From Macrothele yani (taxonomy: Eukaryota > Arthropoda > Arachnida > Araneae > Macrothelidae), in assembly GCA_039090855.1 (NCBI GenBank), contig CM076997.1, positions 167,740,709 to 167,804,708 on the forward strand: a stretch of 64,000 nt of DNA, in the 5' to 3' direction. Each line of letters starts with the position of its first letter. The first letter of the stretch is position 1. The notes beneath the pieces were generated by a model. That model saw only the letters and a list, made by a program, of their open reading frames with translations, ran no database searches and was not told where the DNA came from. Shown one piece after another: positions 11,051 through 22,939 of the stretch. Made by a program: the position numbers and the translations under genes.

Positions 11051-12220
11051 GAGCGTGTGTTGGTTTCTTGCATCATTGAACTTTTCTGCTGAAAACATGA
11101 CGAAATTGTGTGCCCCTCTAGCATTAGATTAGTTATTTTTGAAAAAAAAATGGTGCTTCATGCTTCAGGAACTTTGGTGCTTCTCTTCTGCCCTTAAATG
11201 ATACATATATTTTCATATTTATCGAAATTGCATTCAAATAATTTTATTATAATATCGTAAATTGAAATAATTTATAAGAAATTCAAGTTTGTACAGACAT
11301 TTTAGGAACAATGAATAATTTATTTTTGTGCACTAAAGAAAGGGTTGAACCTGTTTTTATCTTTGTAGCTGTACAGTATTCCGTTTCCTTATCTCTTAAG
11401 ACTACCAAATATGAATTGGTACTGATGCAACAAAAAATAGAAAACTGACCCGAAGCAGCATCATAGATAAAGGAAAAATACTCTTTCAGTAACACCACAG
11501 AACAACACTTCCGAGTGACTTTTTAAGTTCCCATTCATTAACAAATGCAGCAACGATGTAATTTTTTTCACTCCTTCACTTATATTTGCTTCAGGCCGAC
11601 AAATTCCAGCTCTATTAAAAATATGGATAGAAATACATTTCAGCTTCCAAATTTGTGCTACAGAAGTTTTAAATAAGCTGCCAGATGCAAATCATAAAAG
11701 TGAAAAGAGAAATCAATAGTATGTTTGCATATATAGACAGGAAATTGGCAGCAAGGCCTACGTGCATTTATTTAGCGCAGTAAATTTGGCAAACGAAGAA
11801 TGCTCCACATTAAGATAGGAGTCCAAATACGGAGCTTCCTTAGATGCATGCACAAACGACAGCAACATTATATCGCGAATATTTTAGTTAGCGCGAGAGC
11901 GAAGAGCACTATCTATGTAGGAGGAGTACGAATGGAGTTGGATTTTAAGAACGATCGATACAGTAAGCTTATTGACTCATAAAAAAGCAACATTCCAAAT
12001 AATTTTGAAGTTGAACATGTCATGAGAGGGAACCGTTTCTTTTTGGGACAGAGTTACAGAGTTTTTTTAGACATCACTCATGAGTTACGGTAAGTGCCCA
12101 TTCCTGACGGCTGCACAATGATAAAGTGTGTGCAGGTTGGTGCCCCTTAAACAGAAAGAAAACCCATTCGAAACCCGGTAGAAATTCTTGTGACGGTAGA
12201 GAACTGTAATTGCTTACACT
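11051..12220. other. AT-rich region, nothing identified
   Basis: No coding or repeat signal that I can support. Several 60-70 codon frames on both strands overlap without family resemblance. Confidence 0.4.
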
Positions 12221-12400
12221 AGTCGGCTTTGGGAGCCTAGGTGGCAGAGTGGTCAGAGGATATAGTTTTTGGCTAGTCGTTCAGCATGGGCCAATATTCT
12301 CCCTTCGCTGAAACAAGTGGCTGAAAATTAGGGACTGGCAATTTCCTATAGCCCTAAGTGTTGCTCGTGGCCGTAGTTAAACCCCGAAGCAAAAAAGATA
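12221..12400 (+). mobile_element. tRNA-derived SINE, family A relative (diverged)
   Basis: The head GGGAGCCTAGGTGGCAGAG-TGG begins near 12231. The tail AAAATTAGGGACTGGCAATTTCCTATAGCCC and GTGGCCGTAGTTAAACCCC matches, with changes, the A-family tail (CTAAATTAGGGACTG.. TATAGCCC .. GGTGGTCGTTAAACC), and an A-rich end follows. Box B is degraded. Confidence 0.55.
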
Positions 12401-12617
12401 TATATTTTTAAATCTGCTTCCAAGGAGGTTCTTAGTAGAAATAATTTCCTCTCCAGTGATGCATTGTAGTAAGTACATAAGTCGTTGTGTTCGTACGCAA
12501 AATGATTCTTTTCTCTAAAAATTCATTCACTGTGAGCTCTGGATAGTAGGAAATCAGTGCACAGGGTGCATATCAAAACGATATATCGAAAACCGAATTC
12601 TTTGGGGAGACGGAGGA

Positions 12618-12672
12618 CGTTCCCTAATTTAGGACCACTGATTCCAGGACAGGGGGAGAGCCAGTGCCGTAA
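12618..12672 (-). mobile_element. A-family SINE fragment
   Basis: CCTAATTTAGGACCACTGATTCC followed by GGGGAGAGCCAGTGCCGTAAG is the reverse complement of the conserved middle of the A-family SINE (CTTACGGCACTGGCTCTC... CTAAATTAGG). The head is missing; Tc1-A begins about 50 bp downstream. Confidence 0.6.
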
Positions 12673-12720
12673 GCTTCGTTGTTAAAAACCATATAAGTAG
12701 TATGTTTAACTCGGTATATA

Positions 12721-14121
12721 CACTCACGGACAATGCCATTTGCGCACCAAGAGGCAAGCATCGGATTGAACTGAAATTTCATGGACGTAATGATACAAAT
12801 GCATGATACACATGAAGGCAAAAACAGAGCTGCAGGACAATTAATGAGGGATCTGTGTCACGCAGTCCGGTCATCTTCAATAACGCGTCACACCGCGTTG
12901 TGCTGCGATACATGCTGCAATACGAACCGCAATAAGACGAACAGATGCCTGATGTTATCCTACGGTAGACTTGCCCACACATGTTGGACGGTGTGCTCCA
13001 AATCCCGGATAGTGCTGCACGGCGGCAGCCGGCGCTTCAACTGGTCCCACACATGCTCGATAGGAAACATATCAGGGGAGCGGGAAGCCATGGAAGTGTC
13101 TGGACATGACGTAGGCAGTTCTGGGCAATCCGAGCCGTGTGTGGGCGGGCATTATCTAGCGGGTATAGCGCACCTGGAATCCGGGCCAGGAATGGTAGCA
13201 CATGGGGCCGCAGGATCACATTCACGTACTTCTGACCCGTCAATGGTCCACGTGCCACTATTAGAGCTGATCGGCTATCGTAGGCAATGGCTCCCTAGAC
13301 TATAATGCCTGCAGTGGGGCAGGTGTGGGGCTCGATAGTGAGATTGGGATTTTACTGTTGACTCGGGACTTCCACACCCTCACGCGATGATCATCTATCC
13401 CTAAAACGAAGCGGCACTCATTGCTAAACACTACACGTCGCCAGTCTGTAGCGTACCACGTCGCTCTGGCATGGCACCACTGCACACAGAGCCGGAGATG
13501 TTCCGGTGTTAATGCCAGCACACGTAAGGGGCGCTGGTATCACAGATTTGCTTCCTGAGAGACGACGGGAAGCGGTTCGAGGGCACACAGTAGCCGCTAC
13601 ACCTGCCTGTATAGTGGAACGGGTCCCCGTGGGATCCGTTCGTACCTGGCGCACAATCCGTCGATTCTCTCTACCGGTTGTCCTCCTGGTCAGTCAGGTG
13701 CCGCTTAGCTGTGTGGCTTGTGTCCACTGCTCCGAACACAATTGTACGGTATGGTCAGATCGATCCACGTGGCTGGCTATAGGGCACGCCGACCACCCTG
13801 CGGTTTACAGCCCAAGGATCAGGCCTCTCGCAAAGTCCGTACGTTGCGAAAATCGACGTCTCTGGCATCTACCGGGCATCCTTGTCATTCGTTACTCTTG
13901 CTTGCGTCGGCCGGTGCTTTTCGCTTTCATGGAGCATCGACTACACGTCAGTTTATAAGGCTGCCAGTTTGTGCTTCCAGCGCCACAACAGGGTGTGCGG
14001 CCATGCGCACTCACACCAAACGTGGATCCTTTGCATACAAACACGCACTCTAGTTATTTGCAAAATTTCTCGGTTATTGCCTGTTTTTTTCTAGGTGTGT
14101 AAATTTCATTGTCCGTGAGTG
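12721..14121 (-). mobile_element. Tc1-A: Tc1-like transposon with intact ends and dead transposase
   Basis: The element is bounded by inverted termini CACTCACGGACAATG (12721) and CATTGTCCGTGAGTG (ending 14121), each abutting TA, the Tc1/mariner target dinucleotide. The minus strand carries a broken transposase: an HTH-side fragment at 13424-13654, a catalytic fragment at 13300-13521 reading WRRVVFSNECRFVLG, and 13037-13258 reading LDNARPHTARIAQNC. In active relatives the first motif is FSDESRF, so the first catalytic D is N here; the second D is present; the third region is disrupted. Size (about 1.4 kb) is normal for Tc1. Same family as Tc1-B at 56240-57570. Long plus-strand frames here are antisense shadows. 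Confidence 0.85.
13037..13654 (-). pseudogene. Tc1-A transposase, broken
   Basis: Remains of a DDE/D transposase that would have excised and reinserted the surrounding element by binding its inverted ends. Visible parts in protein order are: a paired-HTH remnant with CPRTASRRL; the first catalytic block with D replaced by N (VVFSNECRF); and the second block LDNARPHTA, which keeps its aspartate. The blocks lie in different frames, so at least two frameshifts are present and no functional protein can be made from this copy. Confidence 0.8.
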
Positions 14122-14124
14122 TAC

Positions 14125-15553
14125 ATTACAGGATAATTTTCAAAACGCCGCGAAATATTTATCACAAGCTGTTCAATAATAACAGTCACAAGATTAAGTT
14201 AAATGAACTTACCTCAACAAAATAAGGATTCAGAATAAACACATGAAGACGCATGTACAGCCTGGAATTTCCAGTTTTTTCCATCATTTCCAGTTTTAGC
14301 AAAATGCACCTCGTCATTGCTGTTGAAAGGTTTTGGCCCTTTTAAAGTTAAAACGTTAACGTTTAGCAGTTAAAAACTTTGTATCTGAAAATTTCGAAAT
14401 TTTTAACTGGAATAACATTGTTTATTTCTTGTATAGGGTAGGCAATACAGCCTATAGGAGTGTTGGAGATGTATGTGCAACTTTTCCTGTTTATTTTTAA
14501 TCACCAATGTGTTTATCTACGTTTCAATCTTGTGACTATTGTTGATGCTGATAGTACATTAGCTTAGGCTAGTTAAGGCACTTTAGAGCCAAAATACATT
14601 GTTTAAATTTTTTTTCAATAATGTTATTTATAAGTTTTTATATAAATCTTTGTTTAGTGGAGTGAATACGATTTCGCTTGTTTGTCGAAGCAATATTAAA
14701 ACTTCTATCCTTGATATTTTCAGAAAGCCTTATCAGAATCCTTATGTAGACTATATATTACTGCGATCAATTATATTAGTGACATCAGTTGTAGCATATC
14801 GAGGAGCATAATATTTTTATTAACTATTCTTTTCGCATTAAGATTTTTAATGGTCGTTTTTAAAATCCTTCCACTTTGTCCACATAGTAGATTAGTTTAA
14901 GAATAAATTGGCACATTGAAATAATTAAACACTTCCACTTCTTAACCTAAGGTTTGTACATGATGCGTAGTGCGAAAACCTTTACAATTGCTGAAAAATC
15001 ATGTATCATAAAAAATAAAAAAAGGTGGTAGTCAAATATGAAATAAATCACTGCTTACATCTTAGATTTATTACCTATTAAAATAAAGATAAATCTTTAA
15101 TTATGAAGCTCAAATTAGAAACTGTTTGCCAGTATGAATCTGAAATGAATTACAGAGTGTATTAACGTGATGATAAATTCCACTGATTTTTGACCTTTCT
15201 GGTGGGTATCCCAGTTGGTAAAAGCTTTAACAACACTGTGATTTCATTCACTCCGCTCTAAACTCCATTTTTGTTTTCATTAACTTTGTTTCCTGAAAAT
15301 TTTCCTAACTTCTGATACTTTAATGAAATTCCCCTGCTGTGTAACGCAACGACACATTCTTAAATTATTTCAGGGTTCAAAAAGTAACGTTGGGGCACTT
15401 CAAGACAATAAAGGATCTTGAAGACTTGACATTGTGTCTGAAAAACAAAGGCGTCAAAAGAAAAAGAATTACATAGACATCCACGCATGCACGCACTCAC
15501 ACGTCGAGGAAAACACAGAAAGAAACCAATACCTTCTAGTTTGAGAGACGTAC
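14125..15553. other. AT-rich region, nothing identified
   Basis: No gene or repeat recognised. If the exon at 15554-15715 belongs to a minus-strand gene, this stretch would be its downstream intron. I looked for a second-half Ig2 exon (an LPSGEL-type motif) here and did not find one. Confidence 0.35.
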
Positions 15554-15715
15554 CTATATTGTCATTTAATGAAATGCCCAGACCGTCATCCCTTAGCCAA
15601 GACGTGACATAAGCATATTCCTTTCCGCTTCCAGTTACTTCACAGCGAAGGAGAGCCACGTTCCCTTTGATGACGAACTCGGCGTCGTAGGCTGTCACCT
15701 TGTAATCTTGGAGAA
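15554..15715 (-). CDS. Single exon for first half of a Dscam-type Ig2 domain (partial gene)
   Basis: A 162-bp exon on the minus strand lies between a strong acceptor (TCTCTTTGTTTGCAG) and a strong donor (GTACGT). It starts and ends in phase 1, so it can be skipped or exchanged without a frameshift. It encodes about 54 residues beginning LQDYKVTAYDAEFVIKGN, then ALLRCEV and YVTSWLRDDG. The pattern Y.V...FVI.GN.A.L.C....SW...G is that of the N-terminal half of Ig domain 2 in arthropod Dscam (the exon 4 type, also about 160 bp in insects). The single cysteine is the first of the Ig disulphide pair and the tryptophan is the core residue; the second cysteine would lie in the next exon. Dscam proteins are neuronal and immune cell-surface receptors that recognise copies of themselves. 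No flanking exon of the same gene was found, so this is either an isolated exon in long introns or an orphan copy. Another Ig-superfamily gene is possible. Confidence 0.65.
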
Positions 15716-17061
15716 CTGCAAACAAAGAGACAACGCATATGAAAAAGATTCCTCATCCATAATATAAAGTTTCAAGATATCGAAGAAACATGCATTTACA
15801 GTAGGCGCACAGGATTTTATTTATTTACTTTTTCTTTTCTCGGTAAAGTCGCCTGCTACAGATATAGTTTTCTCATACCGATGACGAGTTGAATATCATG
15901 CATGGAAGAAAGAATTTTATTCTATCAGAAAACACGAGGATGGCATCTTTGTTCTTTTCTTCTGCGAACAAAATGTTGAAATGTCTTTATCATGAGCAAA
16001 ATATAAAATCGTGACGACACAGAAAACGAATACAGCAGTTTTTAGAATAAAAGATCTAATACCCCCACCATATGAAAACCATTTTTTGAGAAAAATATCT
16101 TTCGAAACAAAATGTCAACCATTTGATAGGTATCAGATACCTCGAGAACGTAATAAAACTCCTGAAAAGACAGGAATTCATCAGCATAACGCTGCAGGCA
16201 TCAAATCTTTTTGCATGTAAAATGTGATTTTATTCAACTGCATCAATTTTTTCTATACGAGTAACGTATAATATATTTCCAAGCGTCATTCGCAAAAATA
16301 AAGGTTAGAAGAAAATATGGATTATTTTCTGACTAGCATAGGAACTTCTTTCAAAATTCCGTTCATAATTTTAACTAAGATCTTGCAACCTTCGAATTGC
16401 ATGCATCTTAAAAGTGTTCACTAAATTTTCTCTATAGAGTGAAATCTAGGTTATACGTTGTCTACTGGATGCCTCATAAAAGGTATAAATGCAAAGAACG
16501 TATAAACGATATTTCAAAATATTAAAAGCCATTGCAAAAATTAATACTTAAATTACATGGTGATTCGCTCGCTAGGAAACCCAAACATTCCTCAATAAAT
16601 GTTTTATTTCTGTACTAGATGAAAGCACGTCAAAATGACGAGGAAAAATGAAATTTATGATACATACGTTTTTGAGTTAAAATTTGTGATATTAAGTTTT
16701 TCAATTCCACGTCAATAGATGGCGACGTTGGCTCATAGCTTTCTGAAAATTTCCCAAGGAGTCAGTAATGGAATTTGATACGACGGGCGGTCTGTTTGTT
16801 ATATGTTTTGTAAAACCTTTAGCCCCTATTTCGTCAACAGTTCCTTGTACACAACATTTTTCGTATACACTGACTGTGAACCCTGCATCAATTTCCCCTG
16901 TTCTTTTCCGTGAACCATTTTTATCTTGACGTCGTCAGATCGTCGTATTCTTGGCGTTGTCATAAACAGATAGCTAAAGACCGGTTCAGGTAGCGAACCA
17001 AAATTCCTGATGTAAAGTTTTCGTATCTCTAAAGAGTTGATCGTGTGGCGTAACGCATCTC
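15716..17061. other. AT-rich region, nothing identified
   Basis: Upstream of the Dscam-like exon on the minus strand. No further Ig-like exon, repeat or transposase was recognised. Confidence 0.35.
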
Positions 17062-17211
17062 TGACGTCATATGAGAATAATTTGGATTACATGATGTAGC
17101 ACCAGCAGCTGTACTATTTCTCGCTATGACAACAAAACAAAGTAATATACACGTGGACTGTGCGCGTGTAGGTGAGGACGTCACCTACACAAAAATCTAA
17201 GCGTGACGTCA
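17062..17211. promoter_or_regulatory. Cluster of TGACGTCA palindromes and a perfect hairpin
   Basis: TGACGTCA (the CREB/ATF consensus palindrome) occurs exactly at 17062-17069 and 17204-17211, and the related GGACGTCACC lies between them. GTGTAGGTGA and TCACCTACAC form a perfect 10-bp inverted repeat with a 5-nt loop at 17166-17190. Two exact 8-mers in 150 bp is more than expected by chance in AT-rich DNA, but function is not shown. Confidence 0.35.
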
Positions 17212-17279
17212 CAGACATTTGAAAGTGGCACGGAGAAGGAGGAGGAGGGCTCTAGCAAATTATATATTAGGATTGGTCC

Positions 17280-18490
17280 CTATGAAAATTGGCATGCACT
17301 TACCTCGTATCTTGCAAAGGTCATCCTAAAGCATATGCTGAGAATGGCCCCTCCAGCATAATTGCACTTCGGTACGCGAGCCTGCAAATTGATAAGGACA
17401 TTTGCTAATGTGACTTCCTTCATGGCAGCAACCTCCGCCGTATCACGCCTTTGAGGGCGTCAATTGTTCGAGGCTTATTACAGTGTACTTGGTCTTTCAG
17501 TAAACCTCACAAGAAGAAATCAGGTGGTGTGAGGTCTGGTGATCGTAGAGCCACAGATGTTTCGAAATTAGTTGGTCAACGAAATAACTTTCAGTTTTCC
17601 TGAGGCTTGCATTAGATATGTGGCACATTGCGCTGTCTTGTTGATAGCAACCTCCCGTTAATTCGTCATCTCTTAACTGATTTACAAATTCACATAATAT
17701 GCTCAAGTACACCTCCGTGGTAACAGTTTGATCAAAGATTTTGGGACCGATAACTAGCCTACAGGACAAAGCCCACCACACCGCACCCCGATTTTCTCTG
17801 CATGTAAAGGCTCCGCATGAATGTCATACGGGTTTTCTTCTGCACACATGCGCGTGTTTTGCGAGTTCATGGCGCGACTCAGATGAAACCAGGCTTCATC
17901 CGTACACCACGTAAGTCCCAAAATCCCAGAACGTTTCTCATCGAACGTTGGAACTGTAAACAAAATTGTACACCTTTGTCCAATTCCTTTGGAAACCAAT
18001 TTTGGACTACGGGTACACGATATGTGTGCAATTTAACTTTTTTTTTTTGGCAGCTTTTTGACACGAGGAATAAGAAATACCAGTTTCTTGCGAAAGTCTT
18101 CTTAAGGATATTGTTGGCGATGCCAGTAATCGCTCCTTTACCTCCTGCATCGTGCGTTCAAACATCTTCCGGTCTCCTGCGTGCTGATTGAGAAGACCTC
18201 CTGCTGTCTCTAATTTTTTTACCAATTTGTGAATAGAGGATTTTGACGGTACGCTTATTTCACCATACGTATTCCGAAATGCACTTTGACATTGTTGAAA
18301 TTAACTCGTTCGCCAGCGGTCACGAATGTCAAACACGCGGTGTTCAACTGAACATATGTTTGCAGCAGACACAATCACTCTACACCCTACACTGAGTCAA
18401 ACACGTTGCGGGGTATGATGGTTCTTCTTCGATAGACGAAAGCTCCGTACACGTATATTTTCATGAGACACCATCGAGAAGCGAGGAAAC
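17280..18490 (-). pseudogene. Decayed mariner-superfamily transposase of the DUF4817 type
   Basis: The minus strand shows, in protein order: an N-terminal helix-turn-helix stretch (SVPSKSSIHKLVKKLETAGG, then TISLRRLSQETGISYSSCQ) at about 18000-18290; a first catalytic block CTDEAWFHLSRAMNSQNTR with its D in 17754-17999; PLHAEKIGVRCGGL; a second block GGCYQQDSAMCHIS in 17497-17781; and a C-terminal EVAAMKEVTLANVLINLQAR near 17380-17420. This order matches the transposases annotated with a DUF4817 N-terminal domain that are abundant in arthropods. Several frameshifts and stops break it. Clear terminal repeats were not resolved. A related C-terminal fragment lies at 54090-54265. Confidence 0.75.
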
Positions 18491-18821
18491 TATTGAGGTG
18501 TGTTTAGGTTTCCTAGAGATAGAATCCCCTGCATTTATTTAAAGTCGAAAATTGGCGGCGAAAGAAAAAAGCGTTACAAATTTTAACATATTTCATTGCA
18601 TTGGAAAAAAAATCAAACTTCTTATTTGACGACTCCATCTGTCTATTCAAATTCAGGTTATAAACAATGAAATGCGCACAACTAAGGTTCTGTGAGACAA
18701 GTGCTTTAGTATGGAATTAATGAATGAAAAGTCGTGAAATGTGAAACCAATAATTTTTTTGTCAAAACCGAAAGGAAACCACATGGCCCTTTCTGATGGG
18801 ACAAACTTTCAACTTTGCCGC

Positions 18822-19022
18822 ACTTGTGGCGCAGGGTTCTACGCGCTGGCTTACGATAAATCGTCAGAGCAGGGTCCGGGTTCAGATCGCGGCGAGGCAT
18901 GGATGCTGTGTTTGTCTTACAGCGCTGGCTCTCTCCTTTCTCTGGAGTCAGTGGCCCTAAATTTGGGACTGATGACAGCCCATCGAGTTGCTCACAATGG
19001 TCTTTGAACCTTCAATCAAAAA
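18822..19022 (+). mobile_element. tRNA-derived SINE, family A
   Basis: The tRNA-like head (GCGCAGGGTTCTACGCGCTGG, box B-like GGGTTCAGATCGCGG) is followed by the family tail: GTCTTACAGCGCTGGCTCTC, TCTGGAGTCAGTGGCCCTAA, and GAGTTGCTCACAATGGTC ending in an A run. The same tail is shared with copies at 24521, 24838, 49536, 57963 and 61122. Confidence 0.8.
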
Positions 19023-19337
19023 AAAGTTCAACTTCGGCTGCACGAAGAAGAAACACAACGACGCGGTCTCAATTCTCTCAAAATTGTGACATACCGGATT
19101 GCGTATGAAAGGATCACAGAACCGTGTACTTTTCTTAATCGTAAATTCAAATTTTAACGTATAAAAACCGCATAAATAAATTATGTATTACCAAGGTAAA
19201 AAAGCGATAGAAACTACATTAAAATATCAGGACTAACGCAGACTTACGGATAACAGCAAAAAACGTATAACTGAGAAATTTATAACCCAGGTTTAACTGT
19301 TTTAATGACTGAAATGCTAATTTGCTCTGTACTTATC

Positions 19338-20104
19338 ACTGATCATTGTCCCAGCGGCCGAGTGGTAAGAAGCATATGTTTTTCAGTAGTCGTTCGTGTT
19401 AGGACTCGAATATACAGTATGGGTAATGTGTTGGCGTGTTCGTCTTATGGTGCTTTGTCACACTTTTTCCTGGAGCCAGCGGCTCAAAATCAGGGACAGC
19501 TGATTGGTTCTTATGGCGGTTCTGATTTTTTATGGAGCTTAATCTCATTCTTCCGTGGAACCAACAGCTCAAAATCAGGGACATATGATTGGTTCTTACA
19601 GTGGTTCTAATTGGTTCTGATTCGTCCTTTTTGGTTCTGATTGGTTCTTATTGTCTTATGGCGCTTTATCTCACTCTTCCCTGGAGCCAGCGGCTGAAAA
19701 TCAGGTGACAGCTGACGGTTCTTACAGTGGTTCTAATTGGTTCTGATTCGTCCTTTTTGGTTCTGATTGGTTCTTATTGTCTTATGGTGCTTTATCTCAC
19801 TTCTTCCCTGGAGCCAGCGGCTCAAAATCACGTGACAGCTGATTGGTTCTTATACCACTTCTAATTGGTTCTGATTCGTTCGTATTTTCTTATGGCGCTT
19901 TATCTCACTCTTCCATGAAGCCAGAGGCTCAAAATCAGGGACAACTCATTGATTCTTATGGCGGTTCTGATTGGTTCTAATTGTCTTATGGCGCTTTATC
20001 TCGCTCTTCCCTGGAACCAGTGACTTAAAATCAGGGACAACTGATTGGTTCTAGCAATTATAGCTGCTTATTGGGGTGGCTAAACCTCCTCACCTAAAAA
20101 AAAA
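19338..20104 (+). mobile_element. A-family-like SINE with six internal tandem copies of its tail
   Basis: The head CCCAGCGGCCGAGTGGTAAG and a box B-like GGACTCGAATATAC precede a tail module (TCTTATGGCGCTTTATCTCA, then CTGGAGCCAGCGGCTCAAAA, then TCAGGGACAGCTGATTGGTT). That module is repeated about six times between 19441 and 20075 at variable spacing (roughly 95-135 bp), with extra copies of TTGGTTCTGATTCG between. A normal SINE ending (GGTGGCTAAACCTCC, then an A8 run) closes it at about 20104. A usual family member carries the module once. Confidence 0.75.
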
Positions 20105-21780
20105 TACCGATTGGCATGTTAAAGTGGTATTTAAATTGAAACAGACAGAAAATTTCAGATTACACTATATTAGCTAAATTTTACCCTGCTCTACTCCAGT
20201 ATAACATTTACGATGATCTCTGTATATTTTGATTTGCACAGCAATATATGATTGTGTTTTGAATTTCATCACTGAAGTTCCCTAAGCAAGAAAAATAATA
20301 CTCCTTCTGAGCACATCTTCTTATCGCATAGTAACATAAATTTCTAATAAATGAATGCAGGAAAATATCAGTTATATGTGTTCAGAACTGTTTACAAGTT
20401 ACAGTACATAGATCATCTTTCTATGAGGTGTTAAAAGGTTTCTTTTCTCTGCCTTTTCGTTCCTTACGTGTTCGCAGCATTTAAAGCAGTCGTGATGTTT
20501 TCTTTCATTGGAAATAAAAATGAGAGTTTGTCATACACATCCTGTATACACACCATCTCTTATCCCCTTACTAATTACAGATAAAAAAACAGTTTGCTCA
20601 ATTCATTACCACTAGGGAAGTCTTACACGCATTGGAAATTGGCGTACATTCTTTAACATTAAGCAATGCAAGCACCGATGAGGTACAAATACCCAGATAG
20701 ATATTTTGCTTCTCGTGATGTACCCCCGACAGAAGCATTTTTATGGCGACCGCAATAACAGGTAACACGCGCACGTTTAAGGTCGCGTACGCTTTCTCGT
20801 CTGTCTCGATCATAGCTACATGAATGTCCTAGAAATCGACTGGCAAATATTGTTATATTTCTAACACTGGCCCCCGTCTGGAATTTCGACGTGAAATCCG
20901 CAGCTGTATCTCGGACAGCATGCAAAAATAATTAAATTTTGTAGTTTTTGCCATGATTCTGCAATGATTCACGGCTTTATCTACACGTAGACATTTTCTT
21001 TTGTTATTATACGTGTAATCTTCATTCAGATAGTTTGTTTTTTAGTTTTAACTATTCCGTAAAAAAACTACAAAATTTGAACTCAGATTAGTAGTAATTT
21101 GAACTAAGGTTAGCAATATTTGCAGCTCGGTTTAATCTAGCAATACAATAAATGAGTTAAAAATATTGCGCCAGGACTATCAGCAGAAATACTCGATTTT
21201 CATGACGAAAATGTAAGAACGTTCCATTTTCTATGAGGATGGTATGTACTATCGCAAATCAGAGGAATATTTCCAATATTTTGAATAACATCATGTTAAA
21301 AAGCACACCGTTCCTTTAGGTATTTTTACGGTAGTCGTAGATCGATTGGCTCTCAAAAGGTACATCAGTTGTCTTTCTATCATTACGAAAAGGTATATAA
21401 ATTGCTACATAATAAAACGCAATAGTTTACACGGCATTCAGAAATTCCTTAATAACCTTCCATTTACCAAAGTGTATTACTTGGCGATAGCACGATCCCA
21501 GGGAAGTACCAAAGTGTATTACTTATTTATTAAAGAAAAAGAAATATTTGCCCATTTTCCATGAGAGGTAAGAATAGTGACACTTGCAAAGTATTTTAAA
21601 AGAGACAGTCAGAGTAAACTCCGCATTTTGTTTCGCATCTGTTTACATGATTTTTATTTTCTTAGAGCTTACCGATCACCATGAGCTTCTAAGCCAAACA
21701 AGATTCTGGTTATTCTACTAGCCAATTGTCACTTTAGAGTCTTTCTTTTTTATTACTAAAGTAATATCCACTCCTGCCAT
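20105..21780. other. AT-rich region, nothing identified
   Basis: No gene recognised. ACCAAAGTGTATTACTT occurs twice 43 bp apart near 21465-21530. Short frames on both strands lack family resemblance. Confidence 0.4.
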
Positions 21781-21995
21781 TTCCATGATCGATAGTTTCT
21801 TTTTCATTCTTTGACCGTGGTTCCCTCCAATCTTGTCACTTTTGTGATCCATTGTTTTTTTTTCATCCCTTCAACTTTTCGCCACCCACTCTTGTCTGAT
21901 CCATGGTTACTTTTACATTATTTGAGTATTGTGTATTCTACTGTTGTCATTTTTATGATCCATGGTTTCTTTTTAATTCTTTCTTTGCTAAACCA
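21780..21995 (+). repeat. Degenerate tandem repeat of about 60 bp, roughly four copies
   Basis: The unit is approximately ACTCTTGTCA-CTTTTATGATCCATGGTTTC-TTTTTCATTCTTTGA. Versions begin near 21775, 21828, 21887 and 21940, and the GATCCATGGTT core is the best-conserved word. Copies differ at many sites, so the array is old. Two overlapping plus frames crossing it are by-products. Confidence 0.6.
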
Positions 21996-22935
21996 AGAAT
22001 ACATCCCTCTCTCTATCTTTCTGCTTTTCTGAGTTGTCTACAGCTGCTATATACCTTTTTAATGAATACCCTCTGCTGTGATGCACAAATAAGAACTAGA
22101 AGGATGTATTTATCAAATGCTTTCCTTCTACGACATCATTATAAATTGTTCTTGAAAAACATAACATTTGCTCCAAGCGCACTCCATTCAATTCTTATAC
22201 ACCTCTTAATTTCGACTTAGGCGTGGCCCTCGCTTGATTTCTGTTGTCCAAGGCAAATGTAAATGTTTATACTTTGCGGCAATCAACCTCAGAATCTTGA
22301 GTTCCTTTAAGGAGGATGTAGGCAGATATAGGGAGATTTAAGGATCTAAATTTTCCTCTATGAAATTTCTTGTAAAAGCATTGCACGTCAGATTTTTTTC
22401 TGTAAATTAATTTTTAATCCCACTTCTCTACTCTTGTAAGTTCTAAAAGCAATTTCTTTTTTGTAACGAACCTGAATGAAAAGCCCGTGTTTCCCTCAAG
22501 TAATATCTAAACAACGAAAGTGGCAGGAATCAACCTGCACCACAACGAAAGAAGGAGAAGAAAGGGGATGTGTTTTCTCTCTTCGACGAAAATTTGATAA
22601 AGATATCGTCCCTGAAATCAAATGTTTGCCTATCACTGCCGACTAAAGTAAATTATCTATTGCCTTCTTTCAAGCATTGCTTATAGAATACTATTGGAAA
22701 AATCAAACGGCTTGCAGACATAGGGTAAACAGTTTTTGAAGATCTGAACCAACGCTAGGTGTGTTTTTTTTCATCGAAATGAATATACCTTTTGGATAAA
22801 TAAATCTGTCATGCTCCTGTTGTGTTACCTTATTTAAACTGAGTTGCTTACAAGAAACACCTTTGATTAAATTACAAGAAAAACTGCACTAAATTCTCGG
22901 ATGTCAAGTGTGCATCATTTCCAAAAAAAAATGTA
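21996..22935. other. AT-rich region, nothing identified
   Basis: No coding, RNA or repeat signal recognised up to the left end of the mariner element. Confidence 0.4.
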
Positions 22936-22939
22936 CATA

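Noticed and set aside
12781..13305. 174-codon plus-strand frame
   Set aside because: Antisense shadow of the Tc1-A transposase.
13506..13958. 150-codon plus-strand frame
   Set aside because: Also antisense to Tc1-A; no family resemblance.
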